A stretch of 48,612 nt of DNA, taken from NCBI GenBank assembly GCA_045540115.1, contig JAZQGR010000089.1:1-48612 (forward strand). The letters are read 5' to 3'. The notes beneath the pieces are model-generated. The model did not search any database. It was given only the letters and a program-made list of their open reading frames with translations, and was not told the origin of the DNA. Source of the DNA: Colimorpha_A sp045540115 (GTDB lineage Bacteria > Bacillota > Clostridia > Oscillospirales > CAG-272). Position 1 is the first letter of the stretch, and every line of letters begins with the position of its first letter. The position numbers and the translations under genes were made by a program. Shown here piece after piece: positions 22,864-31,471 of this stretch.

Positions 22864-24711
22864 ATGGAAAAGATCATAGGCATTGACCTTGGTACAACAA
22901 ATTCTTGCGTAGCAGTTTATGAGGGCGGCGAGCCCATCGTTATCCCGAATCCCGAAGGAGCGAGAACGACTCCTTCCGTTGTCGCAGTAACAAAGACCGG
23001 CGAAAGAGTAGTCGGACAGGTTGCAAAGCGTCAGTCCATCACTAACCCCGACAAGACCGTTGCTTCTATTAAGCGTCACATGGGTACCGATTATAAGGTA
23101 TCTATCGACGGCAAGCAGTACACGCCTCAGGAGATATCTGCGATGATCCTTCAGAAGCTCAAGGCGGATGCTGAGGCATACCTCGGAATGAAGGTAAACA
23201 AGGCGGTAATTACCGTTCCCGCATACTTCTCCGATGCGCAGAGACAGGCGACCAAGGACGCAGGTAAGATCGCAGGTCTTGAAGTTATGAGAATCATCAA
23301 CGAGCCGACGGCGGCTGCTCTTGCTTACGGTATGGATAAGGAAGAGGATCAGAAGATTATGGTATTCGACCTCGGCGGCGGTACCTTCGACGTTTCGATC
23401 CTTGAGATCTCCGACGGTGTATTCGAGGTTCTCGCAACAAACGGCGACACCCGTCTCGGCGGCGACGACTTCGACCAGAGAGTTATCGACTGGATGGCAG
23501 ACAAGTTCCGTTCCGAAAACGGCGTAGATCTTCGCAACGATAAGACCGTTCTTCAGCGTCTTAAGGACGCGGCAGAAAAGGCGAAGATCGAACTTTCCGG
23601 TATGGCAAGTTCAAATATCAACCTCCCCTTCATCACCGCGACCGCAGAAGGACCTCTCCACTTCGACGCAACCCTTACGAGAGCTGAGTTTGACCGCATC
23701 ACGGCTGACCTCGTTGAAAGATGTATGATTCCCACCAAGAAGGCGCTCTCCGACGCAGGAATCAGCGTTTCGCAGATCGACAAGGTGCTTCTCGTTGGCG
23801 GATCTACCCGTATTCCCGCAGTTCAGGAAGCGGTTAAGAAGTTTATCGGCAAGGATCCCTTCAAAGGTATCAACCCCGACGAATGCGTAGCAGTCGGCGC
23901 GGCTATTCAGGCAGGCGTCCTCGGCGGCGACGTTAAGGATCTCCTCCTTCTCGACGTTACTCCCCTTTCTCTCGGTATCGAGACTCTCGGTGGAGTTTGC
24001 ACCAAAATAATCGACAGAAATACCACTATCCCCGTAAAGAAGAGTCAGGTATTCTCGACTGCGGCTGACGGTCAGACCTCCGTTGAGAACCACATTCTTC
24101 AGGGTGAAAGAGAAATGGCTGCAGGTAATACCACACTCGGTCGCTTCCATCTCGACGGTATCCCCTCTGCTCCCAGAGGAGTTCCGCAGATCGAAGTAAC
24201 CTTCGATATCGACGCTAACGGTATCGTTAACGTATCCGCTCAGGATAAGGGAACCGGTAAGGAGCAGCATATCACCATCACCTCTTCCTCCAACATGAGC
24301 AAGGAAGATATCGACCGCGCAGTCCGCGAGGCAGAGCAGTTTGCCGATGAGGACAGAAAGCTCAAGGAAGCGGTTGAGATCAAAAACAAGGCAGATTCTC
24401 TGATATTCCAGAGCGAAAAGACGCTCGGAGAGATCGGCGATAAGCTCCCCGAAAGCGACAAGGAAGAGGTCAAGACCGCACTTGAAAAGCTCAAGGAGAC
24501 CGTAAAGGGAACCGATACCGACGCTATCAAGGCAGATACCGAGGCTCTTGAGCAGGCGTTCTACCGCCTCTCCGAGAAGCTTTACAAGGCGCAGGGCGGA
24601 GATGCAGGCGCACAGGGCTTCGATCCCAACGCTGCACAGGGTGGCGCTCAGCAGGGTGATAACGGTCAGGGCTACTATAACGCTGACTACGAAGACAAGA
24701 CCGGAAACTAA
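22864..24711 (+). CDS. dnaK: Molecular chaperone DnaK (Hsp70)
   Basis: A 615-residue Hsp70. Phosphate loops IGIDLGTTNSCVAV and VFDLGGGTFDVSIL, adenosine motif VGGSTRIPAVQ, linker DVKDLLLLDVTPLSLGIETLGG and a substrate-binding domain ending in a Gly/Gln-rich tail with GYYNADYED. It has the Gram-positive N-terminal form lacking the extra segment. A strong AGGAGG precedes the ATG. Codon use is highly biased, as expected for an abundant protein. It works with GrpE and DnaJ encoded on either side. Confidence 0.98.
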   Translation: MEKIIGIDLGTTNSCVAVYEGGEPIVIPNPEGARTTPSVVAVTKTGERVVGQVAKRQSITNPDKTVASIKRHMGTDYKVSIDGKQYTPQEISAMILQKLKADAEAYLGMKVNKAVITVPAYFSDAQRQATKDAGKIAGLEVMRIINEPTAAALAYGMDKEEDQKIMVFDLGGGTFDVSILEISDGVFEVLATNGDTRLGGDDFDQRVIDWMADKFRSENGVDLRNDKTVLQRLKDAAEKAKIELSGMASSNINLPFITATAEGPLHFDATLTRAEFDRITADLVERCMIPTKKALSDAGISVSQIDKVLLVGGSTRIPAVQEAVKKFIGKDPFKGINPDECVAVGAAIQAGVLGGDVKDLLLLDVTPLSLGIETLGGVCTKIIDRNTTIPVKKSQVFSTAADGQTSVENHILQGEREMAAGNTTLGRFHLDGIPSAPRGVPQIEVTFDIDANGIVNVSAQDKGTGKEQHITITSSSNMSKEDIDRAVREAEQFADEDRKLKEAVEIKNKADSLIFQSEKTLGEIGDKLPESDKEEVKTALEKLKETVKGTDTDAIKADTEALEQAFYRLSEKLYKAQGGDAGAQGFDPNAAQGGAQQGDNGQGYYNADYEDKTGN

Positions 24712-24726
24712 AATAACTTGAAACCC

Positions 24727-24756
24727 ACAGCCGAGAGGGATATCCCTCTCGGCTGT
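24727..24756. other. Long perfect hairpin between dnaK and dnaJ
   Basis: A perfect 30-bp palindrome (ACAGCCGAGAGGGAT followed by its complement) with no T run after it. It may be an mRNA processing or stabilising element that sets the DnaK to DnaJ ratio, or a weak attenuator. Confidence 0.7.
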
Positions 24757-24770
24757 AAACGAGGTTTATA

Positions 24771-25901
24771 ATGGCAGATAAAAGAGACTATTACGAGGTG
24801 CTTGGCTTAAGCAAGAGCGCAAGCGACGATGAAATAAAAAAGGCGTATCGCAAGCTCGCAAAGAAGTATCACCCCGACATGAATCCGGGCGATAAGGCGG
24901 CGGAGGAGAGCTTCAAGGAAGTAAACGAGGCTTACGCTGTCCTTTCCGATCCCGATAAGAAGAGCAAGTACGATCAGTTCGGTCATTCCGCGTTCGATCC
25001 TTCGATGGGCGGAGGTGGATACGGCGGAGCGGGCTTCGGTGGTTTCGACTTCGGAGACATATTCAGCTCAATGTTCGGCGGCGGCTTCGGCGGTGGCGGC
25101 GGATCGAGCAGAAGAAACGGTCCGATGCGCGGTGACGACCTTCAGTACCGCTTGACGATCACCTTTGATGAGTCGTATTTCGGATGTAAGAAGGATATTT
25201 CCTACGGACGCGTAGAAAAATGCTCCGACTGCGGTGGAAGCGGCGCAAGCAAGGGTACAAGCCCCGAGACCTGTCCGAACTGCGGAGGCAGAGGTCAGGT
25301 GAACACGACGCAGAGAACTCCCTTTGGCGTTTTCCAGAGTACGACGACCTGCGATACCTGTCGCGGAACCGGTAAGATCGTAAAGAACCCCTGTAAAAAC
25401 TGTAACGGCAAGGGCTATGTTAAGATACAGAAAAAGCTGACCGTAACGATCCCTGCGGGAATCGATAACGGCGAAACCCTCCGTGTAACGGGACAGGGTA
25501 ACGACGGACGAAACGGCGGTACGTCGGGTGACCTTTACGTAACCGTTAACGTTCGCCCCCATCAGATATTCGAGCGCGACGGATCGACGCTGTTCTGCGA
25601 GATACCGATAACCTTCGTTGAAGCGGCACTTGGTGCCGAGATAGACGTTCCGACGATGACGGGAAGCGTAAAATTCAACATACCTGAGGGAACTCAGACG
25701 GGAACCCGATTTACCGTAAAGGGCGAAGGAGTCGTTTCCCCACGAAGCGGCAGAAAGGGCGATCTCGTATTCGAGACGACCATTGAGGTACCGAAAAACC
25801 TGAGCGAAAAGCAAAAGGATGCTCTCCGCAGTTTTGCTGAGGAAAGCGGACAAAAGAACTATCAGAAGAAGCAGTCCTTCTTCAAGAAATTCAAAAAATA
25901 A
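24771..25901 (+). CDS. dnaJ: Co-chaperone DnaJ (Hsp40)
   Basis: A 376-residue type I Hsp40: J domain with the HPD tripeptide (KKYHPDMNPG, about residue 35), a Gly/Phe-rich segment (about 75-115), four zinc repeats (CSDCGGSG, CPNCGGRG, CDTCRGTG, CKNCNGKG) and the two C-terminal substrate-binding domains. It stimulates DnaK ATPase and delivers substrates. GAGG lies 7-8 nt before the ATG. It is separated from dnaK by a long hairpin. Confidence 0.97.
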   Translation: MADKRDYYEVLGLSKSASDDEIKKAYRKLAKKYHPDMNPGDKAAEESFKEVNEAYAVLSDPDKKSKYDQFGHSAFDPSMGGGGYGGAGFGGFDFGDIFSSMFGGGFGGGGGSSRRNGPMRGDDLQYRLTITFDESYFGCKKDISYGRVEKCSDCGGSGASKGTSPETCPNCGGRGQVNTTQRTPFGVFQSTTTCDTCRGTGKIVKNPCKNCNGKGYVKIQKKLTVTIPAGIDNGETLRVTGQGNDGRNGGTSGDLYVTVNVRPHQIFERDGSTLFCEIPITFVEAALGAEIDVPTMTGSVKFNIPEGTQTGTRFTVKGEGVVSPRSGRKGDLVFETTIEVPKNLSEKQKDALRSFAEESGQKNYQKKQSFFKKFKK

Positions 25902-25902
25902 G

Positions 25903-25936
25903 CAGAGCCGAGCGGTATAAGCCTCTCGGCAATCTG
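25903..25936. other. Intercistronic hairpin between dnaJ and prmA
   Basis: CAGA-GCCGAG-C-GG, loop TATAAG, CC-T-CTCGGC-AA-TCTG. No T run. Its core GCCGAG/CTCGGC is shared with the hairpin after dnaK, so the two may be related elements. Confidence 0.55.
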
Positions 25937-25955
25937 TGTTGAAATGGGAATTATT

Positions 25956-26876
25956 ATGAATAACTGGACACAAATAAGAGTCGCGTGCGGGATCAAGGAC
26001 CTCGATACTGTCTGCGCGGTTATGAGCATGATCGATAACGGACTGATGATCGAGGACGCGAACGAGGTCGACACCCTCGACCATTGCTACGGCGAGCTCA
26101 TCGACGAGTCGCTTATAAACGCCGACAGAACCGTCGGCGCTGTAAGCGTCTACGTTCCGGACGAAAGAAATCCCGCAGAGTGCGTTTCCTTCATCAAGGA
26201 GCATCTTTCGGGAGTCGAATATGACCTCACCCTTTCTGGAATGAAGGAGGAGGATTGGGCGGACTCCTGGAAGCAGTATTATAAGCCCGTCCGTATCGGA
26301 AACAAGCTCGTTGTCGTTCCGAGCTGGGAGGAGTACGATGCTGGCGAAAACGACATTGTTCTCAAAATGGATCCCGGAATGGCATTCGGCACGGGAACTC
26401 ACGAGACGACGCGCCTCTGCTCATTGCTTATGGAGGAATACATCAAGCCGGGCGACCGTGTTCTCGATATCGGAACGGGAAGCGGAATACTCGCCATCGC
26501 AGCATCAAAGCTCGGCGCGGGCAAGGTTTTTGCTTACGACATCGATCCCGTCGCGATCAAGGTCGCGGAGGAAAACTGCCTGTTTAACGGCTGTGAAAAT
26601 ATCGTATGCGGAATTGCCGACCTGCTTCGCGGAGTCGACACCGAAGAAAAGTATGACTTCGTATCGGCGAACATCGTAGCGGACATTCTCGTCCGCCTTG
26701 CGCCCGACGTTGCAGGCTATATGAAGGACGGCGGACTTATCGCCGTATCGGGAATCATCGATTCTCAGGAGGAAAGGGTAAAGGATGCCTTGATAAAGGG
26801 AGGACTTACCTATATAAAGACCGTAGAGGAAAACGACTGGAATGCAATGATGTTCGTTAAGGACGGTAAAAACTGA
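25956..26876 (+). CDS. prmA: Ribosomal protein L11 methyltransferase PrmA
   Basis: A protein of about 306 residues. The N-terminal region is the L11-recognition domain, joined to a class I SAM methyltransferase: MKEEDWADSWKQYYKPVRIG, MDPGMAFGTGTHETTRLC, the SAM loop VLDIGTGSGILAIAASKLGAGKV and the NIVADIL motif. It trimethylates ribosomal protein L11. It follows dnaJ as in most Clostridia. ATG 25956 is preferred (TGGGA 8 nt before); ATG 25944 would add four residues. Confidence 0.95.
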   Translation: MNNWTQIRVACGIKDLDTVCAVMSMIDNGLMIEDANEVDTLDHCYGELIDESLINADRTVGAVSVYVPDERNPAECVSFIKEHLSGVEYDLTLSGMKEEDWADSWKQYYKPVRIGNKLVVVPSWEEYDAGENDIVLKMDPGMAFGTGTHETTRLCSLLMEEYIKPGDRVLDIGTGSGILAIAASKLGAGKVFAYDIDPVAIKVAEENCLFNGCENIVCGIADLLRGVDTEEKYDFVSANIVADILVRLAPDVAGYMKDGGLIAVSGIIDSQEERVKDALIKGGLTYIKTVEENDWNAMMFVKDGKN

Positions 26877-27817
26877 TGAATACACAACATTTTAAATATG
26901 CTCTTGAGGTTGAAAAGACAGGATCGATCACTCAGGCGGCTGAAAATCTTTTTATGGGACAGCCGAATCTTTCAAAATCGATAAAGGAGCTTGAGGATAC
27001 GCTCGGTATAGAAATATTCAAGCGTACCTCGCGCGGTGTCGTTCCTACCGATAAGGGACAGGAGTTTCTTCGATATGCGAAGAATATCCTCTCGCAGATA
27101 GACGAAATGCAGTCCATCTGCCGTGACAAGGACCCGGATATGCAGAGCTTCAATGTCTGCGTACCGCGCGGAAGCTATGCGTCGGTTGCGGCAAGAGAGT
27201 TCGTTGCATCGCTCGACGACGGCAAGCCGATAGACGTGAACCTCGGCGAAACTACTTCGATCGACGGTGTGAATATGGTCTCTGACGGTATATTCAACCT
27301 TGGAGTGATCCGCTATCAGACGCAGTTTGAGCCGTATTTTGCCGATTTCTGCCGCGACAAGGGACTGAAATGTGAGACTGTCTGGGAATTTGAAAGCCTT
27401 GCGCTTATGTCTGAAAAGCATCCGCTCGCGGGCAGAAGCAAGCTATCGCTTTCAGATTTTGCGCCATACGTTGAAATTACTCACGGTGACTGTAACGTAC
27501 CGTACATTAACGTAGCGCAGGCTGAAAATCTTTCGCTTAATCTCTCGAGCAAGAAGGTCGTAAATCTTTACAAGGGAACAAGCCCCTTCCTTATGCTCTC
27601 AACGATGACCTCATCGTTCATGTGGGTGTCGCCGATGCCTGAGAGCATACTTGCCCGCTACGGACTCGTTCAGAAGGAATGCGATGCTCCCGCGCACAAG
27701 TATAAGGACGTTATGATAACGAGAGAGGGAACAAAGCTCTCCGATCTTGACAGACGGTTTATTGACAAGCTTTATGAGCTTAAGAACATGGTTGCTTTCG
27801 GTAGATTATATAATTAA
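26876..27817 (+). CDS. LysR-family transcriptional regulator
   Basis: A 313-residue LTTR. The N-terminal winged helix (HFKYALEVEKTGSITQAAENLFMGQPNLSKSIKELEDTLGIEIFKRTSRGVVPTDKG) is clear; the effector-binding half (about 90-300) has drifted and gives no clue to the ligand. It overlaps the prmA stop (TGATG), so it is translated from the heat-shock operon's last cistron or from an internal promoter. Its target is not evident; the dehydrogenase-fumarase genes 310 bp downstream are candidates by position only. Confidence 0.88.
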   Translation: MNTQHFKYALEVEKTGSITQAAENLFMGQPNLSKSIKELEDTLGIEIFKRTSRGVVPTDKGQEFLRYAKNILSQIDEMQSICRDKDPDMQSFNVCVPRGSYASVAAREFVASLDDGKPIDVNLGETTSIDGVNMVSDGIFNLGVIRYQTQFEPYFADFCRDKGLKCETVWEFESLALMSEKHPLAGRSKLSLSDFAPYVEITHGDCNVPYINVAQAENLSLNLSSKKVVNLYKGTSPFLMLSTMTSSFMWVSPMPESILARYGLVQKECDAPAHKYKDVMITREGTKLSDLDRRFIDKLYELKNMVAFGRLYN

Positions 27818-27833
27818 TGCATTGAATTTTTGT

Positions 27834-27875
27834 GAAAAAAGCAGATACCTAACATTATTGGTATCTGCTTTTTTA
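27834..27875 (+). terminator. Rho-independent terminator ending the heat-shock/LysR transcript
   Basis: AAAAAAGCAGATACC ... GGTATCTGCTTTTTT with an 8-9 nt loop. Confidence 0.9.
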
Positions 27876-28058
27876 TATAGGAATATTCTCTTAACGAATG
27901 ACTAAAATTGCCAAATCGATCGCCTTTTTGCCTTCAAAAATTCAAAATGACTTGTCACTTTGCCGTTCGGATCGCGAAATAACAAAAAATGTGTAAAATG
28001 CAATCAAAATTGCATAAAAATAATTCGATAAAAAAATATCGGTATTCCTGATTTGCTC
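27876..28058. other. AT-rich upstream region of the redox operon with inverted repeats
   Basis: Between the terminator and the promoter at 28059 there is no gene. I see a perfect inverted repeat ATGCAAT-CAAA-ATTGCAT (27998-28015) and a small one CGATA-AAAAAA-TATCG (28027-28042). They sit 17-60 bp upstream of the -35 box and could be activator or repressor sites. No full Rex-type palindrome is present. Confidence 0.45.
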
Positions 28059-28087
28059 TTGAACTAATATGCATAAAATGATATACT
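28059..28087 (+). promoter_or_regulatory. SigA promoter of the dehydrogenase-fumarase (redox) operon
   Basis: TTGAAC (28059-28064), 17-bp spacer, TATACT (28082-28087), 39 bp upstream of the start codon at 28127. This is the only clear promoter seen for the genes up to 39.7 kb. Confidence 0.7.
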
Positions 28088-28126
28088 TAAAATGTATTAT
28101 TGTTATTTGAAGGGAAAGAGAGATCA

Positions 28127-29071
28127 ATGGGAAGAAAAGTTACGATAATCGGTGCCGGTTACGTCGGTGCAACAATTGCATACACCTTGGCGGTAAGCGG
28201 TAACGCGTCGGAGGTTGTGCTCATCGATATCAACGAGCAAAAGGCGTTCGGTGAAGCGATGGATATAAGACAGGGCGCGCCCTTTACTCCTCCGATAAAT
28301 ATTTATTCGGGAGACTATCTCGACGCGGTCGGATCGGATATCGTTATCATAACCTCGGGTATCGCGCGTCGACCGGGACAGTCGCGGCTTGATCTTGCGC
28401 AGACCAACGTTGATATAATCAAGAGCATTATTCCGAAGATCACGTTGGCAGCGCCGAAGGCGGTCTACATAATGGTCAGCAATCCCGTTGACGTTCTGAC
28501 CTACGTTTTCTGCCGCTGCTCGGGGCTTCCCGAGAAGCAGATAATTGGCTCGGGTGCGCTTCTTGATACCGCGCGTCTGCGCTCACGGCTTGCCGAGACC
28601 TTCTCTATAAGTATGCAGAACGTTCACGCGAACGTTTTCGGCGAACACGGAGATTCCTCTTTTGTTCCGTGGTCGCTTGCGACGATATCGGGAACTCCGA
28701 TTGACACATATGCCCGCTCTAAGGGACTTCAGGTCGACGGCTCGGGATTCAATCATGCCGAGATCGAGGAGTACGTAAGAAAGTCGGGTTCGACGATAAT
28801 CACGGCGAAGGGCGCGACCTACTATGCGATCGCCCTTACCGTTAACCACATCTGCTCCTGCGTTAATCGCGGAATAGATACCGCGATTTCGGTTTCGACT
28901 ATGATGAACGGCGAATACGGGATCAGCGACGTGTGTCTTTCTATCCTTTCGATAGTCGGACGCGGCGGCGTTAATGGCAAGCTTATAGCACCTCTTACCG
29001 ATGATGAGGTTGCAAAGCTTCATAATAGCGCAGATAAGCTCAAGGAAGTAATCAGTCAGCTTAAGATATAA
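28127..29071 (+). CDS. NAD-dependent malate/L-lactate dehydrogenase family enzyme, probably malate dehydrogenase
   Basis: A 314-residue LDH/MDH-superfamily enzyme: GAGYVGATIA at the N-terminus, D34 after strand 2 (NAD preference), VSNPVDVLTY, DTARLR (substrate Arg) and the catalytic GEHGDS. Automatic annotation would say L-lactate dehydrogenase. However, the specificity loop reads IARRPGQSRLDL: Arg81 stands where lactate dehydrogenases have Gln (NQKPGETR type) and malate dehydrogenases have Arg (ARKPG). With a fumarase gene 11 bp downstream and a fumarate-reductase-type complex beyond, reduction of oxaloacetate to malate is the better reading. The start ATG 28127 lies after a purine-rich AGGGAAAGAG. 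Confidence 0.85.
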   Translation: MGRKVTIIGAGYVGATIAYTLAVSGNASEVVLIDINEQKAFGEAMDIRQGAPFTPPINIYSGDYLDAVGSDIVIITSGIARRPGQSRLDLAQTNVDIIKSIIPKITLAAPKAVYIMVSNPVDVLTYVFCRCSGLPEKQIIGSGALLDTARLRSRLAETFSISMQNVHANVFGEHGDSSFVPWSLATISGTPIDTYARSKGLQVDGSGFNHAEIEEYVRKSGSTIITAKGATYYAIALTVNHICSCVNRGIDTAISVSTMMNGEYGISDVCLSILSIVGRGGVNGKLIAPLTDDEVAKLHNSADKLKEVISQLKI

Positions 29072-29082
29072 GGAGAAATCAA

Positions 29083-30459
29083 ATGGAATACCGTATAGAA
29101 CACGATTCGATGGGCGAGGTCAAGGTACCCGCCGATAAATATTGGGGCGCACAGACGCAAAGAAGCTCAGATAATTTCCGTATCGGTGTAGGTAACGAAA
29201 TTATGCCGCGCGAGATAACTCACGCGTTCGGAATACTAAAAAAAGCGGCGGCGATCGCGAATGCCGCTCTCAAGCCCGAGAAGATGACATCCGAGAAGCT
29301 CGACGCGATAAAAAAGGCGTGTGACGAGGTTATATCAGGCTCGCTCAACGACCATTTTCCTCTTGTCGTATGGCAGACGGGAAGCGGAACGCAGTCGAAT
29401 ATGAATGCAAACGAGGTAATTGCTAATCGCGGCAACGAGCTTGCAGGCAAAAAGATTCTTCACCCGAATGACGATATCAATATGTCGCAGTCATCAAACG
29501 ATACCTTCCCGACTGCGATGCATATCTCGGCGGTGCTTGAAATCGAAAACAAGCTTCTGCCGTCGCTCGATACGCTTATCAGTACCTTTGAGCGTCTTGA
29601 AAAGGAAAACGAGGATGCCGTAAAGTGCGGAAGAACCCATCTTCAGGACGCAACGCCCATCAAGTTCTCGCAGGAGATCAGCGGATGGAGAAGCAGTCTT
29701 GTCCGCGATAGAGAAATGATAATTATGTCGCTCAAGCCTCTTTATGAGCTTGCACTCGGAGGTACGGCGGTCGGAACGGGACTTAACGCTCCGAATGGCT
29801 TCTCCGAGGCTGTGGCAAAGGCGGTAGCGGACATCACGGGCAAGCCGTTTATCACGGCACAGAATAAATTCCATGCACTCACGTCAAAGGACGAGCTTGT
29901 ATTCGCGCACGGTGCACTCAAGGCGCTCGCTTGCGATATGATGAAGATAGCAAACGACGTTCGTTGGCTCGCATCGGGCCCGCGTGACGGTCTTGGCGAG
30001 ATATTCATTCCCGAAAACGAGCCGGGCTCCTCCATTATGCCCGGTAAGGTCAACCCCACGCAATGCGAGGCGGTAACGATGGTTGCCGTTCAGGTAATGG
30101 GCAATGACGTTGCAGTCGGTATGGCGGCATCGCAGGGCAACTTCGAGCTGAACGTATTTATGCCCGTTTGCATCTACAACTTCCTTCAGTCGGTAAGACT
30201 TCTTGCCGACAGTATACTTTCCTTCAATAACAACTGCGCAGTCGGCATCAAGGCAAACAGAGAAAAGATGGCGCATAACCTTCATAATTCTCTTATGCTC
30301 GTAACCGCGCTCAACCCCTATATCGGTTACGAAAACGCCGCAAAGACCGCGAAAAAGGCGTATAAGGACAACATTTCGCTTAAGGAAGCGTGTGTTGAGC
30401 TTGGATTCCTCACTCCCGAACGCTTCGACGAGGTCTTCCATCCCGAAAATATGGTTTAA
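29083..30459 (+). CDS. fumC: Class II fumarate hydratase
   Basis: A 458-residue fumarase C of the aspartase/fumarase superfamily. Motifs: SGTQSNMNANEV, QSSNDTFPTAMH, the catalytic loop GSSIMPGKVNPTQCE, and NFELNVFMPV. KVNP with TQ(C)E is the fumarase version. It is an oxygen-stable, iron-independent enzyme. AAGGAG precedes the ATG and the gene begins 11 bp after the dehydrogenase. In this operon the likely direction is dehydration of malate to fumarate, feeding the fumarate-reductase-type subunits encoded 8 kb downstream. Aspartase is the main alternative but fits the motifs less well. Confidence 0.93.
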   Translation: MEYRIEHDSMGEVKVPADKYWGAQTQRSSDNFRIGVGNEIMPREITHAFGILKKAAAIANAALKPEKMTSEKLDAIKKACDEVISGSLNDHFPLVVWQTGSGTQSNMNANEVIANRGNELAGKKILHPNDDINMSQSSNDTFPTAMHISAVLEIENKLLPSLDTLISTFERLEKENEDAVKCGRTHLQDATPIKFSQEISGWRSSLVRDREMIIMSLKPLYELALGGTAVGTGLNAPNGFSEAVAKAVADITGKPFITAQNKFHALTSKDELVFAHGALKALACDMMKIANDVRWLASGPRDGLGEIFIPENEPGSSIMPGKVNPTQCEAVTMVAVQVMGNDVAVGMAASQGNFELNVFMPVCIYNFLQSVRLLADSILSFNNNCAVGIKANREKMAHNLHNSLMLVTALNPYIGYENAAKTAKKAYKDNISLKEACVELGFLTPERFDEVFHPENMV

Positions 30460-30463
30460 TTAA

Positions 30464-30628
30464 GCCTTCCCCTCAGGGGAAGGTGGCACGGCGCAGCCGT
30501 GACGGATGAGGTGTAGCCGTCGCAGACGGCGTGAAACGAGTAATATGTTTTGTTTGGGCAACGGATGCTTACGCATCCTACACCTCATCCGCTTCACTGC
30601 GTTCAGCACCTTCCCCTGAGGGGAAGGC
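30464..30628. repeat. MITE-like inverted-repeat element
   Basis: A 165-bp element with related ends: GCCTTCCCCT-C-AGGGGAAGG plus GGATGAGGTGTAG on the left, and CTACACCTCATCC plus CCTTCCCCTGAGGGGAAGGC on the right, around a core with further small hairpins (GGCGCAGCC-type and GGATGC-TTAC-GCATCC). It fills the gap 30460-30686 between fumC and hdrB. Parts recur at 15021-15071. No coding capacity. Confidence 0.75.
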
Positions 30629-30686
30629 AAATGAGATCTGCTACACGTTAAATAATGCACCTTACGAATATTAAAAAGGAAAAAAT

Positions 30687-31469
30687 ATGACATACAGTTA
30701 TTATCCCGGCTGCACTCTTAAAACGAAAGCTAAGGAGCTTGACAGAACTGCGCGTCTGTGTGCTGAGGCACTCGGCGTTACTTTGCGCGAGCTCGATAAT
30801 TGGCAGTGCTGCGGCGGCGCGTATACAGCGTCGAGCGACGAGATCGCAACGAAGCTTTCCTCCGTCCGCGCTCTTCTCGAAGCAGAGAGCAAGGGCGAGG
30901 ATATAATCACGCTTTGCTCCGCTTGCCATAACGTTCTTAAAAGAGTAAGAAACGACCTGATAAACGACGCGAATTTCGCGTTCAAGGTCAATAATTACGT
31001 AAAGCCCGAAAAGCCGTTTGAGGGCAAAACGAAGGTTATACATTTTCTTGAATTTCTCCGCGACGAAATTGGCTTTGACAACCTGCGCGAAAAGGTCGTA
31101 AATCCCTTTACGGGCAAGAAGATCGCGGCTTATTACGGTTGCTTGCTCCTCCGCCCTTCCGGCGTTATGAAGATGGACGATCCTGAAAACCCGAAGATCC
31201 TTGAGGACTTCATCCGCGCGATCGGCGGCGAGCCGGTAATGTATCCGTACAGAAACGAATGCTGCGGCGGATACGTCACGCTTGAAGATAAATCGGCAAC
31301 TGTCAAGAAAAGTGAAAAGATCGTCGCGTCGGCAGACGGCTTCGGCGCAGATATTATTATTACCGCGTGTCCGCTTTGTCTATATAACCTCGAAAGCGCA
31401 AATGGAGAGAGTGACGTAAAATACTTTACCGAGCTGTTAGCTCACGCGCTTGGCATCAAGGAGGCGTGA
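30687..31469 (+). CDS. hdrB: Heterodisulfide reductase subunit B-like protein (CCG domains)
   Basis: A 260-residue HdrB homologue. Two CCG cysteine domains are visible: YYPGCTLKTKA with WQCCGG and CSACHNVLKR in the first, YYGCLLLRP with CCGGYVTLED and CPLCLYNLE in the second. In methanogens these bind two noncubane [4Fe-4S] clusters that reduce the CoM-S-S-CoB disulfide. Methanogen cofactors are not expected here, so the acceptor should differ. AAAAAGGA precedes the ATG. The stop overlaps the RBS region of hdrC (2 bp gap to its ATG). Confidence 0.9.
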   Translation: MTYSYYPGCTLKTKAKELDRTARLCAEALGVTLRELDNWQCCGGAYTASSDEIATKLSSVRALLEAESKGEDIITLCSACHNVLKRVRNDLINDANFAFKVNNYVKPEKPFEGKTKVIHFLEFLRDEIGFDNLREKVVNPFTGKKIAAYYGCLLLRPSGVMKMDDPENPKILEDFIRAIGGEPVMYPYRNECCGGYVTLEDKSATVKKSEKIVASADGFGADIIITACPLCLYNLESANGESDVKYFTELLAHALGIKEA

Positions 31470-31471
31470 AT

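Noticed and set aside
28059..28127. Rex operator at the dehydrogenase promoter
   Set aside because: Only a half-site-like TTGTTA occurs near 28099; the matching inverted half is missing.
30464..30628. Insertion sequence
   Set aside because: The element is 165 bp, has inverted-repeat ends but no transposase frame; at most a non-autonomous MITE-like unit.
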